Positions 8,726 through 17,840 are shown, numbered from the stretch's first letter. The stretch is DNA of 40,446 nt from Albidovulum sp. (GCA_015491895.1 WFVA01000031.1:1-40446); one strand, 5' to 3'. The notes: generated from the letters alone by a model not told the origin. Translations and numbers: made by a program.

Positions 8726-8971
8726 CAGCCCCGTTCTCCCTTCCCGACACGAGGCCGAAGGTTGCGCCCCCTTGGCGGGAAGGTCAAGCGGGAAGCGGCG
8801 CAGGGCCGGTGAACGTGCCACATGCGGGCTCCGCCGGCAGGAGTGACGCGAAGTCGGCCCGAAGTTCGGTGTATTATCTGTTGAAGCCAAAGCATTTCCT
8901 GTTAACGTCATGCGCAACTGAAAATCCGAACGGCAGGCACATGCCGAAAAATGAATCCGGGGGGATCGCAT

Positions 8972-9976
8972 ATGCCCGATGGGGGGCTGTTCGTCCTTGA
9001 TGTCAAGGATCTGAAAACCGTATTCCTGACCCGCGCCGGCGAAGTCCATGCCGTGAACCGGGTCAGCTTTCAGGTGCGCCCGGGCGAGCTTCTGGGCGTG
9101 GTGGGCGAATCGGGCTCGGGGAAATCGGTGACCATGATGTCGCTGATCGGGCTTCTGCCGATGCCGCCGGCGGAGGTGCGCGGCGGGCGCGCGCTGTTTG
9201 ACGGGCGCGATCTTCTGGCCATGGAGCCCGAGGAGCTGCGCCAGATCCGCGGCGCGCGGGTGGGCTTCATCTTCCAGGATCCGATGACCTCGCTCAACCC
9301 GGTGTTCACCGTGGGATTCCAGCTTATGGAACCCCTGCGCACCCACATGGGAATGGACAAGCGCGCGGCGCGCAGGCGCGCGGCCGAGCTTCTGGAGCTT
9401 GTGGGCATATCGGACGCCGACCGGCGGCTTGACGATTACCCGCACCAGTTCTCGGGCGGGATGCGCCAGCGGGTGATGATCGCCATGGCGCTTGCCTGCG
9501 ATCCCGAGGTGCTGATCGCCGACGAGCCCACCACTGCGCTTGATGTCACCATCCAGGCGCAGATCCTGGAGCTTGTGAAGGAGCTGCGCCAGAAGCTCGG
9601 GATGGCGATCATCTGGATCACCCATGATCTGGGCGTCATTGCCGGGATCGCCGATCGGGTGATGGTGATGTATGCGGGCCAGGTGGTGGAGGAAGCGCCG
9701 GTGAAGGGGCTTTTCACCAATCCCCAGCATCCCTACACCCGCGCGCTTCTGCAGACCGTGCCGAGCGTGCGCGGCAAAAGGGCCGAGCATCTGCGGGTGA
9801 TCCCCGGCCAGCCGCCGGTGCTGGGCGCCGAGCCGCGCGCCTGCCCCTTCGCGCCGCGCTGCGATCACGCGCTGGCGCGCTGCCGGCGGGAAAACCCACC
9901 GCGCATTCCGCTCGGCGATGGCCATGACGTGGCCTGTTTCTGGGATCCGGCAACGGGAGGCGAACGCGATGTTTGA
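8972..9976 (+). CDS. Dipeptide/oligopeptide ABC transporter ATP-binding protein (DppD-like)
   Basis: Cytoplasmic ATPase subunit (334 residues) of a peptide/nickel/opine-class importer. Walker A is GESGSGKS at 45-52, the Q-loop is [12 protein letters not shown], the signature is FSGGMRQR, and Walker B is [11 protein letters not shown]. The C-terminal oligo_HPY region carries [14 protein letters not shown] plus a final Cys in VACF. This four-Cys pattern is reported to hold an Fe-S cluster in some DppD proteins. ATG 8972 is preferred over the in-frame ATG at 8951 because GGGGGG lies 6-7 bases before it. It is the first gene of the five-gene operon; the next gene overlaps it by 8 bp (ATGTTTGA). 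Confidence 0.93.
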   Translation: MPDGGLFVLDVKDLKTVFLTRAGEVHAVNRVSFQVRPGELLGVVGESGSGKSVTMMSLIGLLPMPPAEVRGGRALFDGRDLLAMEPEELRQIRGARVGFIFQDPMTSLNPVFTVGFQLMEPLRTHMGMDKRAARRRAAELLELVGISDADRRLDDYPHQFSGGMRQRVMIAMALACDPEVLIADEPTTALDVTIQAQILELVKELRQKLGMAIIWITHDLGVIAGIADRVMVMYAGQVVEEAPVKGLFTNPQHPYTRALLQTVPSVRGKRAEHLRVIPGQPPVLGAEPRACPFAPRCDHALARCRRENPPRIPLGDGHDVACFWDPATGGERDV

Positions 9977-11006
9977 TGCTTCCGCTCCGAGAAAAAAGAT
10001 CGTCGAGGTGCGCGATCTCAAGATGCACTTCCCCATTTTCGCCGGCGTCTTTCGCAAGCGCGTGGGCGAGGTGAAGGCGGTGGATGGCGTTTCCTTCGAC
10101 ATATTCGAGGGCGAAACCCTCGGTCTCGTGGGCGAATCGGGCTGCGGCAAGAGCACCTGCGGGCGCGCCATCCTGCGCCTTTACGACATCACCGAGGGCT
10201 CGGTGGTGATCGACGGCCAGGAAATCGGCCACATCCCGCAAAAGAAGCTGCGCCCGCTGCGCCCCAAGATGCAGATGGTGTTTCAGGATCCACAGGCGAG
10301 CCTCGATCCGCGCATGACGGTGGCGGCGATCATCGGCGAGCCGCTGGTGGAGCATACCAATCTCGGCCGCGCCGCACGGCTCGAGCGCATCTATGAGCTG
10401 ATGGACGCCGTCGGCCTCAACCGCAATTTCGCCAACCGCTACCCGCATGAATTCTCCGGCGGCCAGCGCCAGCGCATCGGCATCGCCCGCGCGCTGGCGC
10501 TCAATCCGAAATTCATCGTCTGCGACGAGCCGATCGCGGCGCTTGACGTCTCGATCCAGGCGCAGGTGGTGAACCTGCTCGAAGAACTCCAGAAGCAGCT
10601 GGGCCTCACCTATCTCTTCATCAGCCACGATCTTTCCATGGTACGCCATATCGCCGATCGGGTGGCGGTGATGTATCTGGGCAAGGTGGTGGAGCTTGCC
10701 TCGCGCGAAGATCTCTACGAACGCCCCCGGCACCCCTATACCGAGGCCCTTCTTTCCGCCGTGCCCGATCCCGATCCGGCCAGCGCGGAAAAGATCGAGC
10801 GCATCATTCTCAAGGGCGATGTCCCCTCGCCCTCCAATCCGCCGCAGGGCTGCAATTTCTGCACCCGCTGTCCGCGCGTGATGCCGATCTGCCAGCACGA
10901 GGAACCGGAATTCAGGGAGGTGACGCCAGGCCGCTTCGTGGCCTGTCATCTCTACAACACCGATCTACAACAAGAAGCCCCCGCCCGAACGGAGGCCGCA
11001 TCATGA
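9969..11006 (+). CDS. Dipeptide/oligopeptide ABC transporter ATP-binding protein (DppF-like)
   Basis: Second ATPase subunit (345 residues), expected to pair with the DppD-like subunit under the permeases. It has Walker [21 protein letters not shown], signature FSGGQRQR, Walker [12 protein letters not shown] and the H-loop FISHDLSM. Its C-terminal tail is Cys-rich: [14 protein letters not shown] and a later VACH, one Cys more than the usual pattern. ATG 9969 follows a GGGAGGCG ribosome-binding site and overlaps the upstream stop by 8 bp, so translation is coupled. An earlier in-frame ATG at 9918 would lie inside the first gene and is unlikely. Confidence 0.93.
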   Translation: MFDASAPRKKIVEVRDLKMHFPIFAGVFRKRVGEVKAVDGVSFDIFEGETLGLVGESGCGKSTCGRAILRLYDITEGSVVIDGQEIGHIPQKKLRPLRPKMQMVFQDPQASLDPRMTVAAIIGEPLVEHTNLGRAARLERIYELMDAVGLNRNFANRYPHEFSGGQRQRIGIARALALNPKFIVCDEPIAALDVSIQAQVVNLLEELQKQLGLTYLFISHDLSMVRHIADRVAVMYLGKVVELASREDLYERPRHPYTEALLSAVPDPDPASAEKIERIILKGDVPSPSNPPQGCNFCTRCPRVMPICQHEEPEFREVTPGRFVACHLYNTDLQQEAPARTEAAS

Positions 11007-11037
11007 GGAAACGAGCCATCCAACAAGGAGAAAGCAC

Positions 11038-12735
11038 ATGAAAATGAAAACCCTTATGCTCGGCGCCGCCGCCAGCATGGCCCTTACTGCCCCGGCAATG
11101 GCCGGGCGCGGCGATGACGGCCACCTGAACATCATCTTCTGGCAGGCGCCCTCGATCATGAACCCCTATCTCTCGGGCGGCACCAAGGAGCTTTCCGCCG
11201 CCTCGATGGTGATCGAGCCGCTCGCGCGCTACGATGAAAACGGCAACATGGTGCCCTGGCTCGCCCAAGAGATCCCCACCGTGGAAAACGGCGGCGTTTC
11301 CGAGGATCTGAAATCCATCACCTGGAAGCTGAAGCCGGGGCTGAAGTGGTCCGACGGCTCGCCGGTCACGTCGGAAGACGTGAAGTTCACCTGGGAATAC
11401 TGCACCGCCGAAGGGGGCGGCTGCGCCCAGACCGAGAAATTCGGCAATGTGGTGGCCGTCGAAACCCCCGACGATCTGACGGTGGTGGTGAAGTTCGACG
11501 TGCCCAAGCCCTTCCCCTATGCGCCTTTCGTGGGCGCCCAGGCGCCGATCATCCAGAAGGCGCAGTTCAAGGATTGCATGGGCCCCAAGGCGCCCGAATG
11601 CTCCGAGCAGAACTTCGCCCCCATCGGCACCGGGCCTTTCGTCGTCACCGAATTCCGGCCCAATGACGTGATCACGCTGAAGGCCAACGAAAACTACCGC
11701 GAGGCCGACAAGCCCGCCTTCGCCACCGTGACCTTCAAGGGCGGCGGCGATGCCACGGCGGCTGCGCGCGCGGTGCTGGAAACCGGCGAATTCGATTACG
11801 CCTGGAACCTCCAGCTTGCGCCCGACGTGCTGAAGAAGATGCAGGAAGCGGGCAAGGGCAAGGTTGTCTCTTCCTTCGGCACGCTCGTCGAGCGGATCAT
11901 GATCAACCTCACCGATCCCGATCCCAAATGGGGCGACGAACGCTCCACCGTGAAGCACCCGCACCCCTTCCTCACCGATCCGGCGGTGCGCAAGGCGCTT
12001 TCCATGGCGATCGATCGCCCGCTCCTGGTGGAAATCGGCTATGGCCCGGCGGGCAAGCTCACCTGCAACGTGCTGCCGGCACCGGAAATCTACGCCTCCA
12101 AGGCCAATGATGCCTGCCTCCAGCAGGATATCGAAGGCGCCAAGAAGGTGCTGGATGAAGCCGGATGGGTGCCCGGCCCCGACGGGGTGCGCCAGAAGGA
12201 CGGCGTGCGCCTCTCGATCCTCTACCAGACCTCCACCAACGCCGTGCGCCAGGATTTCCAGGCGCTGATCAAGGAATGGTGGAAGCAGATCGGGGTGGAA
12301 ACCGAGCTGCGCAACATCGATGCCTCGGTGTTCTTCGGCTCCGATCCGGGCTCGCCGGATACCTTCCAGAAGTTCTATGCCGATGTGGAGATGTATGCCA
12401 ACAACTTCGACGGCACGGACCCGGAATCCTACATGCGCAACTGGCGCTGCGATCAGATTCCGAGCCCGGAAAACCAGTGGCAGGGCAACAACATGCCGCG
12501 CTACTGCAACCCGGAGTATGACGCGCTCACCGACGAGATGGCCAAGACGGGCGAGCTTCAGAAGCGCGCCGAGCTTGCCAAGGCGATGAACGACATGCTG
12601 ATGCAGAACTACATCATGCTGCCGCTCGTCTACCGCGGCAATGTCTCGGCCCATTCCAACTCGCTTGGCGGCGTGAAGATCAACGCCTGGGACAGCGAGC
12701 TCTGGAACGTCGCCGACTGGTACCGCGTGAAGTGA
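11038..12735 (+). CDS. Extracellular solute-binding protein family 5 (DppA/OppA-like)
   Basis: Periplasmic receptor of the importer (565 residues). The first 22 residues (MKMKTLMLGAAASMALTAPA) form a signal peptide ending MA; no lipobox Cys follows, so it is soluble. Family motifs include LAQEIPTVENGG, WKLKPGLKWSDGSPVTSEDVKFTWEY (split here only by length) and PVRKALSMAID-like DPAVRKALSMAID. At least eight Cys fall in four local pairs (for example YC...GGGCA and DC...PEC), suggesting four disulfides. Ligand is unknown; peptides are most likely. An AAGGAG ribosome-binding site precedes the ATG. A hairpin follows the stop at 12755-12783. Confidence 0.93.
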   Translation: MKMKTLMLGAAASMALTAPAMAGRGDDGHLNIIFWQAPSIMNPYLSGGTKELSAASMVIEPLARYDENGNMVPWLAQEIPTVENGGVSEDLKSITWKLKPGLKWSDGSPVTSEDVKFTWEYCTAEGGGCAQTEKFGNVVAVETPDDLTVVVKFDVPKPFPYAPFVGAQAPIIQKAQFKDCMGPKAPECSEQNFAPIGTGPFVVTEFRPNDVITLKANENYREADKPAFATVTFKGGGDATAAARAVLETGEFDYAWNLQLAPDVLKKMQEAGKGKVVSSFGTLVERIMINLTDPDPKWGDERSTVKHPHPFLTDPAVRKALSMAIDRPLLVEIGYGPAGKLTCNVLPAPEIYASKANDACLQQDIEGAKKVLDEAGWVPGPDGVRQKDGVRLSILYQTSTNAVRQDFQALIKEWWKQIGVETELRNIDASVFFGSDPGSPDTFQKFYADVEMYANNFDGTDPESYMRNWRCDQIPSPENQWQGNNMPRYCNPEYDALTDEMAKTGELQKRAELAKAMNDMLMQNYIMLPLVYRGNVSAHSNSLGGVKINAWDSELWNVADWYRVK

Positions 12736-12754
12736 TCTGAACGCACGAAAACCA

Positions 12755-12783
12755 GCCGCATCCCGCCACGCGCGGGGTGCGGC
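12755..12783 (+). promoter_or_regulatory. Intercistronic stem-loop after the binding-protein gene
   Basis: A 12-bp stem (12755-12766 with 12772-12783, one T-G wobble) closes a 5-base loop. No T-run follows and the operon continues, so it is not a plain terminator. By analogy with malE-malF-type operons, such stems protect the upstream mRNA from 3' exonucleases or cause partial termination. Either would raise binding protein above permease. Confidence 0.7.
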
Positions 12784-12819
12784 GCCCGAGGGAAAACGGA
12801 ACGGTAAACCGAGGCGCCG

Positions 12820-13827
12820 ATGCTGAACTACACCATCCGCAGATTGCTGCTCGCGATCCCGACGCTTCTGTTCATCGCTCTGGTGATCTTCCTGCTGCTC
12901 GAGCTGGCGCCGGGAGATCCGATGGCCAATGTGCCCCTCACCGTGCCGCCCGAGGTGAAGGAGAAGATGCGCATCGCGCTCGGCCTCGATCAGCCCACCC
13001 ATATCCGCTTCCTGAAGTGGCTGCAGCAATTCTTCTGGGTCGAACCGCTGCACATGATCGATGCCCTGTTCGGCACCCAGTGGGGCGAAGGAATGCAGCG
13101 CATCATCAGCTGGCAGAGCCGCAGCCCGGTGATGGATATCATCTGGCAGCGCATGCCCCAGACCCTCTGGGTCGTCGGCCTTTCATATGTGCTGGGCGCT
13201 CTGATCGCCGTGCCCGTGGGCGTGATCTCGGCTTATCGCCAGTATTCCTTCATCGATCAGCTCGGCACCTTCATCTCGATGATCGGCTTTTCCGTGCCCA
13301 CCTTCTTCACCGGCGTGCTGATGATCGTGATCTTCTCCGTCTGGCTCGGCTGGTTCCCCTCGATCTATGACACCACCCTCGTGGTGCATGACTGGGAAAC
13401 CTTCGTGAAGCAATTGAAGCAGATGATCATGCCGGTTTCGGTGCTGGCGCTCTACAACGCCGCCCAGATCAGCCGCTTCATGCGCGCCAGCATGCTCGAC
13501 AATCTCAATCAGGATTACGTGCGCACCGCCCGCGCCAAGGGGCTGAAGGAAAAGACGGTGGTGCTGGTGCATGTGCTCAGGAATTCGATGATTCCGGTGG
13601 TGACGGTGATCGCCCTTGGCGTGCCGCAGGTGTTCGGCGGCGCCATCATCACGGAGCAGGTATTCAAGGTGAACGGCCTCGGCCAGCTCCTCATCACCGC
13701 CATCCAGGCCAATGACCTGCCCATGGTGCAGACCCTCACCTTCATCTTCGCCATCCTGATCGTGCTGTTCAATCTCATCGCCGATATTCTCTACGGCGTG
13801 CTTGATCCGAGGATCCGTTATGACTGA
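12820..13827 (+). CDS. Peptide ABC transporter permease (DppB-like)
   Basis: Inner-membrane permease of 335 residues. The N terminus MLNYTIRRLLLAIPTLLFIALVIF is one TM helix (shown here as family hallmark, residues 1-24), followed by LELAPGDPM. The conserved EAA loop is YVRTARAKGLKEKTVVLVH. It ends DPRIRYD, the usual DppB terminus. An extended insert around residues 60-105 before the second helix, containing WLQQFFW, is longer than in E. coli-type DppB and is common in the alphaproteobacterial subgroup. The next permease overlaps by 8 bp (ATGACTGA). Confidence 0.93.
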   Translation: MLNYTIRRLLLAIPTLLFIALVIFLLLELAPGDPMANVPLTVPPEVKEKMRIALGLDQPTHIRFLKWLQQFFWVEPLHMIDALFGTQWGEGMQRIISWQSRSPVMDIIWQRMPQTLWVVGLSYVLGALIAVPVGVISAYRQYSFIDQLGTFISMIGFSVPTFFTGVLMIVIFSVWLGWFPSIYDTTLVVHDWETFVKQLKQMIMPVSVLALYNAAQISRFMRASMLDNLNQDYVRTARAKGLKEKTVVLVHVLRNSMIPVVTVIALGVPQVFGGAIITEQVFKVNGLGQLLITAIQANDLPMVQTLTFIFAILIVLFNLIADILYGVLDPRIRYD

Positions 13828-14743
13828 CCACACGAGCGATCCGGGCTTCGAGGAAGCCACTCGCCCGCCGCGCAGCCAGTGGTGGGATGTCTGGGATCAG
13901 TTCAAGACCCACAAGGGCGCGCTTCTGGGCGCAGGCTTCTTCCTGTTCATCGTGGTGGCGGTGATGATCGGGCCGTGGCTCTGGCCCATCCCCTATGACG
14001 CGATCGATATCCGCGCCCGCAACCAGGGCCCCTCGCTCGCACATCCCTTCGGCACCGATCAGCTGGGCCGCGACACGCTGGCGCGGATGCTGAAAGGCGG
14101 CCAGACATCGGTGGCCGTGGGCATCACCGCCATGGCGCTCTCGCTCTTCTTCGGCACCCTCGTGGGCGTGCTCGCCGGCTATTTCAAAAAGCTCGACGGC
14201 CCCCTGATGCGCTTCACCGATCTCTTCCTCGCCCTGCCGCTGCTGCCGCTTCTGCTGGTGATCATCATGCTTTTCCGCGATCCGCTGCGCGCCGCCTTCG
14301 GGCCGGAAACCGGCATCTTCATCCTGATCGTCTTCGTGATCGGCATCACCAGCTGGATGCAGACGGCGCGTATCGTGCGCGGCGACGTGCTGGCGCTGAA
14401 GGAGCGTGAATTCGTGCTCGCCGCGCGCTCCATCGGCACGCCCGACCGACGCATGATCACCCGCCACCTGCTCCCCAACGTGCTTTCCCCGATCATGGTG
14501 TCGGCCACGCTCGGCATCGCCAACGCCATCATCACCGAAAGCGCGCTTTCCTTCCTCGGACTCGGCTTTCCCTCCGATTTCCCCACCTGGGGGCGGCTCC
14601 TCTTCGACGCCACCGATTACCTCCAGCAATACCCGGAGCGCGTGATCTGGCCGGGCCTTGCGATCTCGCTCACCGTGCTCGCCGTCAACTACATCGGCGA
14701 CGGGCTACGCGACGCGCTCGACCCCCGCATCCGCGGCCGTTGA
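13820..14743 (+). CDS. Peptide ABC transporter permease (DppC-like)
   Basis: Second permease subunit (307 residues). It has an N-terminal cytoplasmic stretch, a TM helix at about 34-56, the periplasmic HPFGTDQLGRD motif typical of DppC/OppC, the EAA loop EFVLAARSIGTPDRRMI and the C-terminal GDGLRDALDPR. ATG 13820 is chosen over TTG 13802 because GAGGA (13809-13813) is spaced 6 bases before it. It is the last gene of the operon, with a strong terminator at 14745-14777. Confidence 0.92.
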   Translation: MTDHTSDPGFEEATRPPRSQWWDVWDQFKTHKGALLGAGFFLFIVVAVMIGPWLWPIPYDAIDIRARNQGPSLAHPFGTDQLGRDTLARMLKGGQTSVAVGITAMALSLFFGTLVGVLAGYFKKLDGPLMRFTDLFLALPLLPLLLVIIMLFRDPLRAAFGPETGIFILIVFVIGITSWMQTARIVRGDVLALKEREFVLAARSIGTPDRRMITRHLLPNVLSPIMVSATLGIANAIITESALSFLGLGFPSDFPTWGRLLFDATDYLQQYPERVIWPGLAISLTVLAVNYIGDGLRDALDPRIRGR

Positions 14744-14744
14744 T

Positions 14745-14777
14745 AACGGCGGGAAAAATCCCTTTTCCCGCCGTTTT
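14745..14777 (+). terminator. Rho-independent terminator of the ABC importer operon
   Basis: A perfect 13-bp stem (14745-14757, AACGGCGGGAAAA, with 14763-14775) closes a 5-base loop and is followed by TTC. The A-tract of the left arm makes it functional in both directions in principle. It begins right after the DppC-like stop. Confidence 0.92.
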
Positions 14778-14849
14778 CTCCTTGGACTTTCTGCGCCCGC
14801 AAAGTAATCATCTTGCGTGTGCAGCATCGATAGGGAAAGAAACGGACCA

Positions 14850-15281
14850 ATGGGCATCGGCACAATCTACCTCGAGGATCTCGAGCCCGGCCTCAGCCGC
14901 TCGATCAGCAAGAGGATCACCGAGCACGAAGTCGAGATCTTCGCGGAGCTGAGCGAGGATCGAAATCCCCTGCATCTGTGCGACGAGGCCGCAAGCCGCT
15001 CGATCTTCGGCTCGCGCATCGCCCACGGGATGCTCTCGGCCAGCCTGTTTTCGGCCCTGATCGGCGAGCGCCTGCCCGGCCACGGCTCGATCTATCTCGG
15101 CCAGAACCTGCGCTTCACCGCGCCGGTGAAGCTCGGCGATGAGGTCACCGCCACGGTGACGGTGGAAAAGGTGATCCCGGAAAAGCGCCGCGTGATCCTG
15201 CACTGCGAGGCGCGGGTGGGGGAAACGGTGGTCATCACCGGCGAAGCGACAGTGCTTGCACCGAGCCGCTCTCAGGGTTAG
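14850..15281 (+). CDS. MaoC-like (R)-specific enoyl-CoA hydratase (PhaJ type)
   Basis: Hot-dog-fold hydratase of 143 residues, predicted to add water to trans-2-enoyl-CoA to give (R)-3-hydroxyacyl-CoA. In PHA-forming bacteria this feeds polymer synthesis from beta-oxidation. The catalytic dyad is D37 and H42 in SEDRNPLHL, followed by the hydratase signature GSRIAHGML and LRFTAPVKLGDEV. ATG 14850 has GGGAAAG upstream. A GTG at 14817 is possible but less well placed. It lies 9 bp before ribF; no pha genes are in the window, so the pathway is inferred. Confidence 0.88.
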   Translation: MGIGTIYLEDLEPGLSRSISKRITEHEVEIFAELSEDRNPLHLCDEAASRSIFGSRIAHGMLSASLFSALIGERLPGHGSIYLGQNLRFTAPVKLGDEVTATVTVEKVIPEKRRVILHCEARVGETVVITGEATVLAPSRSQG

Positions 15282-15290
15282 ACGGCGATC

Positions 15291-16232
15291 ATGCAGATCG
15301 TCCGGGATTATCAGTTCGTGCCTCCCGCCGCGCGCGGGGCCAGCGCCGCTATCGGCAATTTCGATGGCGTGCATCTGGGCCATCAGGCAGTGATCGACAT
15401 CGCCCGCGAAAAGGGCCGGGAGATCGGCGCGCCCCTGGGCGTTGTTACCTTCGAGCCGCACCCGCGCGAATATTTCGCCCCCGATGCGCCCCCCTTCCGG
15501 CTGATGAATGCCCGCGCCCGCGCCCATCGCCTCGAAACGCTCGGCGTCGATATCCTGCACGAGCTGAATTTCAATGCAGCGCTCTCCGCGCTTACCCCCG
15601 AGGAGTTCGCCCGCAGGGTGCTGAAGGAAGGGCTCGGCCTCTCGCATGCCGTCGTCGGCCGGGATTTCCGCTTCGGCAAGGGGCGCGCGGGCACGGCCGA
15701 GGATCTCGCCCGGCTCGGGCGCGATCTCGGCTTCGCCGTCACCATCGCCGATCTGGTGGCGCTCCCGGAGATCGGCGAGGTCTCCTCCACCGCAATCCGC
15801 AAGGCGCTCTCCGAGGGCCGGCCGCGCGATGCGGCGCGCATGCTCGGCCATTGGCACCGCATCGAAGGCAAGGTGATCGGCGGCGATCAGCGCGGGCGCG
15901 AACTGGGCTTTCCCACGGCAAACATGTCGATCGACGGCCTCCACCCGCCGCGCTTCGGCATCTACGCGGTGAAGGCCGAGGTGCTCGAAGGCCCCCACAA
16001 GGGCGAATACGGCGGCGCCGCCTCGATCGGCCTGCGCCCCACATTCGGCGGCGATCATCCCAATCTGGAAACCTACCTCTTCGATTTCGAAGGCGATCTC
16101 TACGGCACGCCGCTTTCGGTGGCGCTGGTTGAATACCTGCGCCCGGAAGAGAAGTTCGAAAGCCTCGAGGCTCTCAGCCGCCAGATCGGAGAGGATTGCG
16201 ACCGCGCGCGCGAGATCCTGGCCGATGCCTGA
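15291..16232 (+). CDS. ribF: Bifunctional riboflavin kinase / FAD synthetase
   Basis: Converts riboflavin to FMN and then to FAD. The 313-residue protein has an N-terminal nucleotidyltransferase domain with GNFDGVHLGHQ and VVGRDFRFGKGRAG, then STAIRKAL. The C-terminal riboflavin kinase domain has GRELGFPTAN and LETYLFDFEGDLYG. Length is normal. The stop overlaps the next gene by 8 bp (ATGCCTGA), so it is coupled to the YcgN-like gene. Confidence 0.96.
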   Translation: MQIVRDYQFVPPAARGASAAIGNFDGVHLGHQAVIDIAREKGREIGAPLGVVTFEPHPREYFAPDAPPFRLMNARARAHRLETLGVDILHELNFNAALSALTPEEFARRVLKEGLGLSHAVVGRDFRFGKGRAGTAEDLARLGRDLGFAVTIADLVALPEIGEVSSTAIRKALSEGRPRDAARMLGHWHRIEGKVIGGDQRGRELGFPTANMSIDGLHPPRFGIYAVKAEVLEGPHKGEYGGAASIGLRPTFGGDHPNLETYLFDFEGDLYGTPLSVALVEYLRPEEKFESLEALSRQIGEDCDRAREILADA

Positions 16233-16704
16233 TCGCCGCGCCACGAAAGCCCCCCGCGCCCTGCGCCCCCGCTTCTGGGAACGCTACCGTCTGGAAGAGC
16301 TCACCCCCGAGGAATGGGAAGCGCTCTGCGACGGCTGCGGCAAATGCTGCCTCAACAAGCTCGAGGATGCCGAAACCGGCGAGATCGCCTTCACCCGCGT
16401 CGCCTGCCGGCTGTTTGACGACGAAACCTGCCGCTGCGCGCAATACGAGATCCGCAAGCAGATCGTGCCCGAATGCGTGGTGCTGACGCCCGAAAACATC
16501 GCCACCAGCGCCCACTGGATGCCCGCCACCTGCGCCTACAAGCGCCTCTATCAGGGCCGCCCCTTGCCCGATTGGCACCCGCTGATCACCGGGCGGGCCG
16601 AAAGCGTTCATGAAGCCGGGCAAAGCCTGCGCGGGCGCACCGTGCCCGAATTCGAGGTGGCGGAAGAGGAATGGGAAGATCACATCATAGAGGAAGAGAT
16701 CTGA
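16225..16704 (+). CDS. YcgN family (UPF0260) cysteine-cluster protein
   Basis: Small conserved protein (159 residues) of unknown biochemical role. It has the YkgJ-like Cys pattern CDGCGKCCLNKLED, then CRLFDDETCRC, EC and TCAYK, which probably binds zinc or an Fe-S cluster. The N terminus FWERYRLEELTPEEWEALC is characteristic of the family. The start at 16225 lies inside the end of ribF; an earlier in-frame start at 16129 would overlap ribF by about 100 bp and gives an atypical N terminus. The TGATG junction at 16702-16706 joins it to the threonine aldolase gene. Confidence 0.9.
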   Translation: MPDRRATKAPRALRPRFWERYRLEELTPEEWEALCDGCGKCCLNKLEDAETGEIAFTRVACRLFDDETCRCAQYEIRKQIVPECVVLTPENIATSAHWMPATCAYKRLYQGRPLPDWHPLITGRAESVHEAGQSLRGRTVPEFEVAEEEWEDHIIEEEI

Positions 16705-17756
16705 TGTTTTTCGCCTCCGACAACACAGGCCCCGCCCACCCGAAGGTGATGGAAGCGCTCATCAGGGCCAATGAGGGCTATGCCACGCCCTATGGCGATG
16801 ACGATCTCATGGCCGCCCTCACCTCCCGCATCCGCGCACTTTTCGAGGCGCCCGAGGCGGTGGTGCACATGGTCGCCACCGGCACCGCCGCCAATTCCCT
16901 GATCCTCGCCACCCTCGCCGAGCCCTGGCAGACGATCTTCTGCACCCCCGAGGCCCATATCCAGGAAGACGAATGCAACGCCCCCGAGTTCTTCACCGGC
17001 GGCGCCAAGCTCACGCTGGTGGAAAGCCGGTATGCGAAGATGCGGCCCGAGGCGCTCGCACGCGCCATCGAAGCCGAGGAGACCCGCGGCGTGCACGGCC
17101 CCCAGCGCGGCCCCGTCTCGATCACCAACGTGACGGAGCGCGGCACGCTCTACAGCGCCGCCGAGATCGCCCGCATCGGCGAGATCGCCGGGAAATACGG
17201 CCTGCCGCTCCACCTCGATGGCGCGCGTTTTGCAAATGCGCTCGTTCGTCTGGGCTGCACCCCGGCCGAACTCACCTGGAAGGCCGGCGTCGATGCCATC
17301 AGCTTCGGCGGCACGAAAAACGGCCTCCTTGGGGCCGAGGCGGTCATTTTCTTCGATCCCGCGCATGACTGGGAGTTTCAGCCGCGGCGCAAGCGCGCCG
17401 GTCACCTCCCCTCGAAGAACCGCTACCTCGCCGCACAGATGCTCGCCCATCTCGAAGATGATCTCTGGCTCCAATGCGCCCGCATGGCCAACGAGGCCGC
17501 GGCGCGCCTTGCCCGGGGCCTCGAACAGATCGAAACCGTTTCGATCCTGTTCGAGCCCGAGGCCAACATGATCTTCGCCACCTTCCCCCGCGCCGCCCAC
17601 AAGCGCCTGCATGAAGCCGGGGCGAAATATTATGTCTGGGAAGGCAGCTTCGAAGGCGATGATCCCGCAGAGCCCCTTACCGCGCGCCTCGTGTGCGATT
17701 GGTCGGTCACGGATGAGAATATCGCGCGGTTTCTCTCCGTCATCCGCGCGTCCTGA
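16704..17756 (+). CDS. ltaE: Low-specificity L-threonine aldolase
   Basis: PLP enzyme (350 residues) splitting L-threonine or L-allo-threonine to glycine and acetaldehyde. Family motifs are SDNTGPAHP at the start, GTAANSL, LHLDGARFANA (Asp contacting PLP nitrogen) and SFGGTKNG (PLP Lys). The start at 16704 shares a base with the upstream stop (TGATG), implying reinitiation. It is the last gene of the ribF-ycgN-ltaE run and is followed by a convergent repeat/hairpin region. Confidence 0.93.
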   Translation: MFFASDNTGPAHPKVMEALIRANEGYATPYGDDDLMAALTSRIRALFEAPEAVVHMVATGTAANSLILATLAEPWQTIFCTPEAHIQEDECNAPEFFTGGAKLTLVESRYAKMRPEALARAIEAEETRGVHGPQRGPVSITNVTERGTLYSAAEIARIGEIAGKYGLPLHLDGARFANALVRLGCTPAELTWKAGVDAISFGGTKNGLLGAEAVIFFDPAHDWEFQPRRKRAGHLPSKNRYLAAQMLAHLEDDLWLQCARMANEAAARLARGLEQIETVSILFEPEANMIFATFPRAAHKRLHEAGAKYYVWEGSFEGDDPAEPLTARLVCDWSVTDENIARFLSVIRAS

Positions 17757-17765
17757 TCCCTGCCC

Positions 17766-17814
17766 TCATCACTGGTCGAAAAATATCCCCGGGGGTGCGG
17801 GGCGGGGCCGGAAG
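17766..17814 (-). repeat. Dispersed 3'-end repeat, copy C (variant head)
   Basis: On the - strand the copy reads CCCCCGGGGATATTTTTCG followed by ACCAGTGATGAGGG. Its 5' side is a GC block (CTTCCGGCCCCGCCCCGC) like the left arm of the 1-59 palindrome, not the GCCTCCGG head of the other copies. It lies about 26 bp past the stop of the alpha/beta hydrolase gene, which runs the same way. A further 8-bp stem (GCGGGGCC with GGCCCCGC, ending near 17834) overlaps it and may end transcription. Confidence 0.65.
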
Positions 17815-17840
17815 AAAGAGGGCGGCCCCGCTCCGTGCCC

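Noticed and set aside
8842-8910. Promoter for the ABC operon or argE around TATTAT and TTGAAG
   Set aside because: Box-like words occur on both strands, but none has a partner at 16-18 bases, so I do not claim a site.
8726-10171. Upstream in-frame extension of argE to a much longer protein
   Set aside because: The extension runs antisense through the DppD-like gene. ATG 8725 has a ribosome-binding site and the family N terminus.
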